The translations under genes and the position numbers were made by a program. From the NCBI GenBank assembly GCA_031002005.1, contig JARYHS010008074.1, forward strand, positions 180,878,494 to 180,942,493: a stretch of DNA of 64,000 nucleotides. The letters are read 5' to 3'. Shown here piece after piece: positions 56,700-64,000 of the stretch. A model generated the notes under the pieces. The model was not told where the DNA came from. It saw only the letters and a list, made by a program, of their open reading frames with translations, and searched no databases. The number at the start of each line of letters is the position of its first letter. The stretch's first letter is position 1. The DNA comes from Vandiemenella viatica. Taxonomy: Eukaryota; Arthropoda; Insecta; Orthoptera; Morabidae.

Positions 56700-58185
56700 T
56701 TATGAAAGACGCATGATAAATCATCATTGCACAACAGGTAGGCAAGTGATTGTTTTAAAATTTTAAATATTTTGGTAAATGGAATACACATAATAAATCA
56801 TCATGCACAACAAGCAGGTAAGAAGACGGATGAAATTATGTCACGAAACTAGCCGAGTGAGTACCTTTTGTACAACAATAAGTTTCGGCGGTCATATACT
56901 TTGCCGCCAAAGTGATTGCTGCCGGCGCGGAATCGTTAAAAACTGGTGGGAATGTTGGCGTTGACTGTTGACAGAGAAAATACGGAAGCTATTCACAAGT
57001 ACCGATGAAATCTCATTTTCTGTATCAATGGCAGCAGAGAATATGACCACTGAAACGTTGTGTTATACAAACGTACTCAGTTGGCTAGTTTCATGCACAA
57101 CGCCGAGAAAGCCTGTATAAAAGTAGCTAAGCGATTAAAAGAAGATTTGTAGGGAAGATTAGGGAAATATTTAAGATATGAAATTATTTTGTGATCTTAA
57201 CATAATTGATTTTGGTTTCATGAAGAAAAATTAATTACCTGATGAAATCTGTTGCGTAGAATCTACTGATTGACATTTAAATATTAAAAAGGCTGGTGAA
57301 TCTATACATTTTAAAAGAAACCGTGCATTAAAATTTAAGTTAAAATTGTTTTTCTCTGAGTGATTGTTTTAATTTTTTAGTTTTGAGATCCTTTTAACCT
57401 GTAAAGGTCGGGCCACACTAGACCGCACCGCACCTTGCACGCACCGCACCGTCACTCGGCCGTGTGTCGGCTCGCCCCCCTCGGGTCCACACTGGTCCGT
57501 TGCACGGCCGTGTGACGGACGGGTTCCTATTCGGTCTTCAGACTCCTTTAACGTATACACTTGGCTGTTTCACGGAATTAATGTTAAAAAATTACCTTAA
57601 AAGTGATTTCGGTATCGTAGCTGCGGCTACCACCCGTACTTTATTATGGAGTACTGTACTTTATAATCTACGAAGGTAATAAAGTACGTTAAAATACTTT
57701 TTTGTGTGACTCCTGCTATCTCCTAATTGTTTGATCTCTTATGCACAAAAATAGTATTCCAAAACTGTTTTAACAAATGGTCGTCACATTGTATTGAAAG
57801 ATTTTCGTGTAATTCTGTATAGTCACGATTAAATGTCAAGCGTCACTCACTTCACATTTAACGTGTTTGTTTTGGTTGAGGTTCCTTTTCGAGTCACTAA
57901 ATATTCTTTTAAGAAAAAAGAATAAGATTATTATACATTTTTATTGTAATGCAGACCGCAAAGATTCCGTAAAATAATAATAATTTCATGTGATCTAAAA
58001 ATTCCAGTCACGGAGTTACTTATCGGCTGCGCAGTACACCTCTATCGTTGTCACCTAATTTGAAAAGAAAACTACAGATTAACGTGAAATTCGTAACACG
58101 GAGCGTCATAGCATTTTAGCATTAACAAATCAAAGCTTTTCCAGAGGTGAATGTCAGTTTTACGATCCATAAAAATTACAGATGA
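56700..58185. other. Unassigned sequence with a GC-rich patch
   Basis: A CpG- and GC-rich patch at about 57,405-57,540 repeats CGCACCGCACC and GGCCGTGTGWCGG motifs, unlike the AT-rich flanks. It begins GGGCCACACTAGACCG, suggestive of a terminal repeat, but no partner was found. No coding recognised. Confidence 0.4.
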
Positions 58186-58260
58186 GATAGGGATTTGAAC
58201 CAGGGACTTTCATTTCCCCAATAGTACGCCATAACCTTCTGAGACAAGAGACAAATCTGG
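58186..58260 (-). repeat. tRNA-like SINE head or decayed tRNA
   Basis: On the minus strand CTGGTTCAAATCCC forms a B-box, preceded by GGTTATGGCGTACTATTGGG, which only weakly resembles an A-box region. It does not fold into a convincing tRNA by eye, so I call it a SINE promoter remnant. Confidence 0.4.
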
Positions 58261-59099
58261 TTATAATCAAAAATTATTATTCAAACATAATAAAATTAAC
58301 GTACTTATAATTTATTTTTGCCATTCCAAAACAGTAAGCTGCTGCGTAGAAAAAAATACAAACGCGTTGCATCCGGAAAACCGGCGCCCAAAATTTCGGT
58401 CTTATTAGGCCGCGAAAAATACCGGTCTCTTAGGCAGCGGTGGGGCCCAAGCCGCCTCAGCAAACACTTTTGGATTTCCATGTATCAGTGGCACCATGAG
58501 AAGGTGAGTTGAAATAACCTAACCTGAATTTACTCTAACCAACTATAACAAACACTTTAACATTCTGTATTAACCAGACTTTAGCATAAGTTCTGTCTCA
58601 GAAAGTGCCATAATTTTTAACCAATATTTTGCTATATTTGACCATTATTCGTGAATTTTTATCTATTTTTGCACTTTTTAAATGAAATTAATCGAAAGTG
58701 GCATATACTAACTGATATCTAACATAATTTATGTTTCATCTGGTATTGAGCCCATTATGTTTCGGCCTTGTGGAGGGCCGTGTTGTTTAATGAAACTTGT
58801 GATGTTCTCATCTTCTGCATGCTCTGTTTAGTTCAACTTCAGTACTTTAGTGTGACTTTCGACAGGTATATCTAATGTACTACTCAAGTTGTCCGATGTC
58901 ATATCGGCCGTGAGCATAATGAGTTTCATTTATGATGGAACACCGCATCATGTCGCACTTTTTTTCTATTTTGGTGGATGCACTCAATACACATCGTATG
59001 GCATGATGGACACCTTCTAACCATGTAAACCAATGACATCTTTCGTATAGTGAAGTGATATAATTGTGGTGATGTTTTGCCTGTTTTAATGATCTTTTT
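58261..59099. other. Unassigned sequence
   Basis: The frame 58,318-58,512 is basic and Lys/Arg-rich, with no recognised domain. Nothing else seen. Confidence 0.35.
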
Positions 59100-59105
59100 C
59101 CGACT

Positions 59106-59510
59106 GTGCACTTCCTCTGACGTGTCTATAATGATGGTAAAGTTATGCGTGTATGTGAGAGAGAGCGAGAACCATTGTCTTTAAACGCAGACTGCCTACC
59201 GTGTAACTGCGTTAAGTCAGTTTCTGCATGCATATACATTTTTTCACCTCGTTTGGTACAAACACTAGGCTAGTATGTGTAGTTATCACCCTGTGCACTT
59301 CCTCTGATGTGTCTATAATGATGGTAACGTTATGTGTGTTTAGACTCTGCATGTTATTGTTATGAAAATAAAGCGTGAGCAAACATGTAATTCATACAAT
59401 TTACGTCTTTTGTAGAGGAAATTTACAGTGTACTCCATATACACATATGAATGCAGCATCCGATGCAGTTCCACTGACACGTCTATCATGATGGTTACGT
59501 GACGTGTGTG
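59106..59510. repeat. Diverged tandem repeat, period about 173-187 bp
   Basis: The phrase GTGCACTTCCTCTGAYGTGT followed by CTATAATGATGGTAA occurs at 59,106 and 59,293, with a weaker form (CAGTTCCACTGACACGTCTA) at 59,465. Each is followed after a few bases by GTTATGTGTGT-like sequence. Confidence 0.65.
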
Positions 59511-59936
59511 TTGACTCTGGAGAACTCTACCAAGTTTCGTTATTCATCAGAAAATACCATGTTTTAGTTTATCCGGAGACTGCCACTACACTATTTTTCC
59601 ATATAACACGTATTTCTGTAATCCACACACATTATATGAACGATATTGTGATACACGCAGGCGTGATTTTTTATGTCAACCATTGACTTCATTCATGGAC
59701 GAAATTTACATTTTTTACCGATTTTTGTTATATATGACCAAATTTCTTGATTTTTTACATTTTCACATTGTTTTTAATGATATTCATAGAAACAGCCGCA
59801 TACGTACTTATATCCAACAAATTTATGTCTTTTCGAATGTTGGCGTCTGTTACAATTCGCTCTTCAGACTAGTATGTAAGTGAGAAGTGTCATACCACTA
59901 CAAGAACTCATAAAAATAACTCGGTAAAGGGTTTTA

Positions 59937-60665
59937 TTAATGGAAAGTGGATAAAATAAAACAAATTGAATAACTTACTATGTGTATTTTATTCACACTG
60001 TTCACATCAATGTAGTAGCCTGGGTTATAATTCTTAAATACTACATTGTTAATAACAGGTAATACAAGTAAATTTTTATATGCAATAAGTTCATATTTTA
60101 GTAGATTATAGTCCAGTGACGAACTGGGGGTCAATTGAGTCACATAAACATCACGAATATGCATATCAACCAGTTTTTGCACTGTTGCCATATGATAGTC
60201 TCGTAGCACTTTACGAGATAAAATGTCCACAAATTCTGTGTAGTATCTTGCAACTAGGTATCCCCACCTCTTCCTGACGGCCAAGGCGCTGGACACTGCA
60301 GGCTGCACGTCGATGAGGTTCTTCCAAGTTGAATCGCTGAAGAAGATGCCGCTGGTGGGGTCAACATTTGGGTAAAAACATACAGTTTTCGTCCTGGCAA
60401 TCGTACGGAAGGAGACGGCGTTCTCACCAAGTGGAATGTTTGTCTGGGAGCTGCCTGTGTAGAACAAATCTGACACTACATCCAATACTTGAGTCAGCAC
60501 GACCCATTCTTCATACGTTAGTATAACCTTGGTGCGGTATCCAACTTTTTCGAGCACTACTACTGGCTCAAATTCGTGTTTAGACGATAAACCTATCGTC
60601 AAACGCTTAGAATCACCAGCATTGAGCTGATACACAGACGAAAACAACAGTACCGTGCTGGCCAT
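59937..60665 (-). CDS. Intact 242-codon ORF of unknown family
   Basis: The longest uninterrupted frame in the window apart from the mariner. It starts MASTVLLFSSVYQLNAGDSK and contains LTIGLSSKHEFEPVVVLEKV, KVILTYEEWVVLTQVLDVV, NAVSFRTIARTKTVCFYPNV, FFSDSTWKNLIDVQPAVSSA, KRWGYLVARYYTEFVDILSR and MATVQKLVDMHIRDVYV, ending in a hydrophobic tail (IVSYSICFILSTFH). No signal peptide or zinc finger seen; three Cys. Hydrophobic/polar alternation suggests a folded protein of mixed strands and helices. The 'LT-x-EEW-x-x-L' segment faintly recalls PC4-like nucleic-acid-binding proteins, which is only an impression. Upstream on its strand are a 45-bp direct repeat and mariner remains. It might be a mobile-element, virus-derived or host gene; I cannot decide. 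Confidence 0.55.
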   Translation of the reverse strand: MASTVLLFSSVYQLNAGDSKRLTIGLSSKHEFEPVVVLEKVGYRTKVILTYEEWVVLTQVLDVVSDLFYTGSSQTNIPLGENAVSFRTIARTKTVCFYPNVDPTSGIFFSDSTWKNLIDVQPAVSSALAVRKRWGYLVARYYTEFVDILSRKVLRDYHMATVQKLVDMHIRDVYVTQLTPSSSLDYNLLKYELIAYKNLLVLPVINNVVFKNYNPGYYIDVNSVNKIHIVSYSICFILSTFH

Positions 60666-60867
60666 CTCTGTACACTGGCACTAGCAGTCCATTTGGGTAG
60701 TAATCAGGTCTAGTCCGTGGTGGTGGGGGTAAACGTGTTCAGTCCTGTCCTTAGGTAAGGCTGTTACGACTGAAAAACTGTGACGCCAGACCATACATAC
60801 CAAGCGACATTACATTTTATTTGAAAGTACTGAGAAGTAAGGATTTGTTGTCCGGAAATTATGGAGA

Positions 60868-61070
60868 AGTGTTCTAGTGTTGTGTCAACGTGAGTTAAAC
60901 ATCGTTTTGTTATCGAATTTTTAACTGCTGACAAAGTGATTCCTACTGCGATTCATCGTCGTTTCAAGGCTGTTTATACCGGCAATGCCGTTGATAGGTC
61001 TACTGTAAATCGATTGGCACTAAAATTTGGTGATTGCGAGAATGTAAAGGCCATAATTGTATGGTCTGGC
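60868..61070 (+). pseudogene. mariner transposase N-terminal fragment
   Basis: Plus-strand patch: VIEFLTADKVIPTAIHRRFK and AVYTGNAVDRSTVNRLALKF, the first helix-turn-helix region of a mariner transposase, with a stop shortly after the start Met. It ends at 61,070 where a SINE fragment begins. Different from the 46-kb mariner and opposite in strand to the 62-64-kb one. Confidence 0.78.
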
Positions 61071-61076
61071 GGCAAT

Positions 61077-61348
61077 GACTGGGAAGGAATTCGGGCATGG
61101 TATTTTGAATGAATAACTCGACATTCATCTGGAGTTGGTGGTCGTGGTTTTCTTTTTTATGGTTCCACGCCTCGTCGAAAGGACAGTGGACGAGGAACGG
61201 TGGGGAATTCGGCCATGGCAAGTGAAGAAATCATCCCGTCATTCGCCTCGAGTTATTTGGGGAAACCATGGAAAACTCAAATCTGGATGCCCGGACTGGG
61301 ATTCGAGCCCACGCCCTCCCAAATGCTAGGCCAGATCTTTACCGATCA
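61077..61348 (-). repeat. SINE family 1 copies (short piece plus near-complete copy)
   Basis: 61,077-61,140 is a short piece (GGAATTCGGGCATGGTATTT). 61,141-61,348 runs from a T-rich tail through CACGCCTCGTCGAAAGGACA, GGGGAAACCATGGAAAACTC and CTGGGATTCGAGCCCACGCC to the head. Same family as 39,275-39,509. Confidence 0.8.
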
Positions 61349-61375
61349 CGAGGTGTGATAGGACTGGTGCAATGA

Positions 61376-61795
61376 TCGGGATGGAATTCAGGCATGGTCT
61401 TTTGAAGGAACCAACCCAACATTCACCTGAAGTACGGAGTAATGGCTCGTTTGGTCATTATGACCAGGGTTTTTTATTGCCTGCGCATTCCGCCTCCATT
61501 ATAGCCTACTTGAACTTAACAAGGTGTAGAGAACCTACAGTTTAAACTTGAAACCGAACAACGGAAGTGTTAAGGCGTAACTACATTACGACGCAAGCTG
61601 TGAAAGAAGTGAAGGTCAGGTTGAGGGGTTTTTGAAAATCGCAGCTGAGCCCGGGATTCGAATCCTGGACTTTTCACTTTCCCGTCAGATTGCTTAAGCA
61701 CCGAATGCAGTAATTTCACAAAAAGCATGGATAGCCGAAATCTCGATGGTCGGGGCAGGGATTCATACCCACGTCCTCCCGAATTTGAATCCACA
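61376..61795 (-). repeat. SINE family 1 copy split by a family 2 SINE
   Basis: 61,376-61,440 (GGGATGGAATTCAGGCATGG) and 61,725-61,795 (GTCGGGGCAGGGATTCATAC) are the left and right parts of one family 1 copy. Between them, about 61,450-61,720 contains on the minus strand a B-box (GGATTCGAATCCC) and the TTCGGTTTCAAGTTTAAACT-GTAGG module of family 2. This is the only copy in which both parts of family 2 appear together. Confidence 0.6.
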
Positions 61796-62125
61796 ATATT
61801 GCATCTCACCCATCATGCTCGTTATTGCTGCAATGATTTCATGTGTTCAGTCCTGTCCTTAGGTAGGGCTGTTACGACTGAGAAACTAAGTACGAGTTTA
61901 AAAACCTTTGTAGTTCCTGCTGGAATACAAGCAAGCATGGATTTGTGGTTATTGACAAGGACAGCGACATGTATCATTATACAGAAGAGAAAAGTTAATC
62001 ATCAGCAATAATATATTCTCCTTCACTGTCTACAAAGTCTGCCACCGTTGCGGTAGTTTTTCCATTCCACGTCAGTAGAAATCGCGTGGTAAATGATGTA
62101 CCTTCAAGATTGTTCGGTAAATAAG

Positions 62126-62359
62126 TTTTTTTTTTGGCTTTACGCCTCGTCGACGTCGAGGTTATTAGAGGCGAGAAAGGACGGAGCTCAAGGAACAGGA
62201 TTCGGCCGTGGCCTTTTTAAAGGAAGCATTACGCCATTTGCCTGGAGTTATTTGGGGAAACCATGGAAAACTCAAATCTGGATGCCCGGACGGAGATTCG
62301 AAACTACGTCCTCCCGAATGCGAGGCCAGAGCGTTAACCGTTCAACCATCATGATCGGT
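62126..62359 (-). mobile_element. SINE family 1, full-length copy with A- and B-boxes
   Basis: On the minus strand the head reads TGGTTGAACGGTTAACGC (A-box region) then CTCGCATTCGGGAGG and a B-box AGTTTCGAATCTCCG, followed by the CCGGGCATCCAGATTTGAGT body and a T-rich plus-strand left end (A-rich tail). Flanks GGTAAATAAG and GGTAAAGAAC suggest a decayed duplication. Inserted into the mariner coding region. Confidence 0.85.
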
Positions 62360-62692
62360 GGTAAAGAACGGAAAACGTAAAAATATGACAGCTCAAGATC
62401 TGGTGAATAAGGTTGGTGCTGAATGACTTGCCAACTTAACAGCTTGATATTGTTTTTTGTCAGGTTAGCAGTGCGGGGCGGCCGTTATCGTTCAGTAGCA
62501 TCACTTCACGCAGTCGTATTGATTGTTTTTCTCGGATTGGGCCTACAAGACATCTCAATTCATGCCATTAAATGTCGGCAGTAATGATTACGCCTCGGGG
62601 AATACATTCGTAATGCCGTAAAGCCTCCTCTGGTTGAAAACATACCTAAAGTATACCCTGATTTTTTTGAGGATCCAGTTTCCTGGTATTCA

Positions 62693-62735
62693 ACAAACAA
62701 ACAAACAAAATAATAATAACAATAATAATAAAAAT
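62693..62735. repeat. CAAA / ATA microsatellite
   Basis: Runs of CAAA (about four) followed by interrupted ATA repeats. Confidence 0.7.
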
Positions 62736-62959
62736 GACGGTATGCCTCGCCTGTCGCACCGCTACGACAGTGGCGACTCTGGCGAGGAAACCTGTTCGAT
62801 TACATGATCACTCTCCGACATTCTGTGGAAAAATGATAACATATAGAAACACTCTGTATAATTCAAGTAAACGTAAATACGCCGATGTGAGTATGCCTCT
62901 CATGTTAATTGAATAAACTGTCGGGTTATGACATTATTAGTGGTAAACTTTTCAACCCT

Positions 62960-63125
62960 CTAAAACTCTATGTGTAGAGCACAGCACTGTATGGTAGTGA
63001 CTCATGGACTTTATGAATACCAGAAAGAAGGAAAATAATAATAATATATACATAAAATAAACTCAAACCAGTGACACGCAAAGACAGGCATCAGTTAAAA
63101 AACGGCGTGAGGCAAGGATGTAGTC
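62960..63125 (+). pseudogene. Two scraps of RTE-type reverse transcriptase
   Basis: TALYGSDSWTL (about 62,985-63,016), matching the C-terminal YGSET-W motif, lies upstream of RKDRHQLKNGVRQGCSLSPG (about 63,074-63,133), the palm G-x-RQG-C-x-LSP motif. The order is reversed compared with an intact RTE, so this is a scrambled or two-copy remnant. A 35-bp SINE-like stretch (CCTTTTGAAGGAAGCATCCT) follows. Confidence 0.6.
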
Positions 63126-63407
63126 TATCCCCTGGCCTTTTGAAGGAAGCATCCTGGCATATGATTGCTAATGGTCTACAAGTAACAGAACATAGCAATT
63201 TCAAGTCAATGTTCGGTTCAGTTAGAGGAGAGGTCAATCCATGCCACGTAAAACACAGTCCATACCAGGATATTTTTTTGGACGGGGTGACAATGACGTC
63301 TTACATTGGCTGAGTGTTGCTTTGTGTTTGGGTCGTAACCATAGCGCAATGACTCGTCACCAATAATGACCTTTGACAGAAAATCTGGATCAATTTCAAA
63401 GCACGAC

Positions 63408-63820
63408 CAGGGGCGTAGCTACTATGGGGCTAGGCGGTGCAGTGCACCGGGGCCCCTACGCTCAGGGGGCCCCCAAGCATTCCTCTAGGGACCACAAAGC
63501 GCACCTCTAGGGGCCCCCAAGCGCAGTTCAGAGGCCCTCGAGCCTTCATGGCAAACTGGCAACCTTTTTTTTTAGTTCTATAGTCGTCTTAGGGGGCCCC
63601 TGAGACACAGGAAGCCCCTCACTAAGGGCCCAATCACTGCTCAGGGGGCCCCCAACCACTGCTCAGGGGACCCCTAAGCACAACTCAAGGGCCCCATCCT
63701 CAGCTCAGGGGGTCCTTACCATCAACACAAAGCAAAAAAAAAAAAAAGTCGCCCATCTGGCCTGAGGGCCCAAAATAAATTTTTTGCACCAGGGCCCTTG
63801 TTGACCTAGCTACGCCACTG
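63408..63820. mobile_element. hAT MITE rich in GGGGCCC blocks, copy 2
   Basis: 413 bp, opposite orientation to 37,753-38,153. Ends CAGGGGCGTAGCTACTATGG and, inward from the right, CAGTGGCGTAGCTAGG. The octamer AGCACGAC flanks both sides exactly (63,400-63,407 and 63,821-63,828). It interrupts the minus-strand mariner coding. Confidence 0.95.
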
Positions 63821-64000
63821 AGCACGACATGTTTCAAGTCGACGTTCTTTTTTATTGTTAGTCACAGCCCGAGGAAAAAACTTGGCAGCAACCGTTTTCA
63901 CTCCCAAATCTTCTGTTAAATTTCGCTGAACCGAGCTCCAAGATAGCCCACTAATTTCTGACAGTTGATCAATTGTCTGTCGACGGTCAAACAGCAAAAG

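Larger units (their letters stand above)
61990..64000 (-). pseudogene. mariner transposase, interrupted three times, N-terminus off window
   Basis: Minus-strand coding in order. 64,000-63,829: FDRRQTIDQLSEISGLSWSS and VAAKFFPRAVTNN (second helix-turn-helix and WVPHEL-like position). MITE at 63,408-63,820. 63,407-63,245: EIDPDFLSKVIIGDESLRYG (first Asp). Unrelated DNA about 62,690-63,240. 62,640-62,370: HYECIPRGVIITADI, MLLNDNGRPALL (second Asp) and HQPYSPDLELSYFYVFRS, where the third Asp has become Tyr. SINE at 62,126-62,359. 62,115-61,990: RGMEKLPQRWQTL, the C-terminus. Stops and the lost catalytic residue show long decay. Confidence 0.82.

Noticed and set aside
58186..58260. A tRNA gene
   Set aside because: Only the B-box is convincing; no cloverleaf with acceptor pairing could be drawn, so it is treated as a SINE head.

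Overview
The window reads as repeat-dense, AT-rich animal DNA, almost certainly from a large-genome arthropod and probably an insect. No bacterial gene organisation is present, and I found no host gene with a convincing multi-exon structure. Nearly everything recognisable is a transposable element or its remains: hAT, Tc1, mariner and PIF/Harbinger DNA transposons, RTE-, jockey- and CR1-like non-LTR retrotransposons, tRNA-derived SINEs, MITEs, a fold-back family and satellite-like arrays. The insect call is inference from the element families, not from a marker gene.

Layout. 1-2.7 kb: broken hAT transposase (minus strand) running off the left edge. 5.4-5.9 kb: hAT MITE with a near-perfect 8-bp target duplication. 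6.4-12.9 kb: two copies of one hAT element in inverted orientation, with a satellite-carrying element (7.8-9.5 kb) between them and a second small hAT (10.58-11.99 kb, perfect 8-bp duplication) inside the right arm. 13.7-14.9 kb: complete but decayed Tc1 element. 15.6-17.2 kb: RTE endonuclease piece, solitary THAP-domain exon, fold-back copy. 19.3-21.5 kb: non-coding hAT with a nested MITE, each with a perfect 8-bp duplication. 22.7-35.8 kb: fold-back copies and fragments of at least three non-LTR lineages. 36-41 kb: a perfect palindrome, two MITEs and the best CR1-like copy, itself split by a SINE.

41.0-44.9 kb: PIF/Harbinger element with both expected genes, a MADF-domain protein (plus) and a DDE transposase (minus). 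The visible splice sites place the second exon of each gene inside the intron of the other, so the two genes are interlocked. 45.0-49.7 kb: jockey-type element (minus) split by a nearly intact mariner with a single homopolymer frameshift, and by an unidentified insert. 50.0-53.3 kb: Harbinger-type non-coding element (TTA duplication) carrying the second satellite-carrying copy. 53.5-59 kb: mostly unassignable sequence.

59.9-60.7 kb: the longest undamaged reading frame in the window, 242 codons on the minus strand, which I do not recognise. 60.9-64 kb: a mariner copy cut up by SINE, MITE and RTE pieces, with several SINE fragments beside it.

The elements do not cooperate as a pathway. The window records successive insertions: the MITEs, SINEs, the 46.3-kb mariner and the satellite-carrying elements are younger than the hosts they interrupt. 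The two observations most worth follow-up are the interlocked Harbinger genes and the intact unknown frame at 59,937-60,665.
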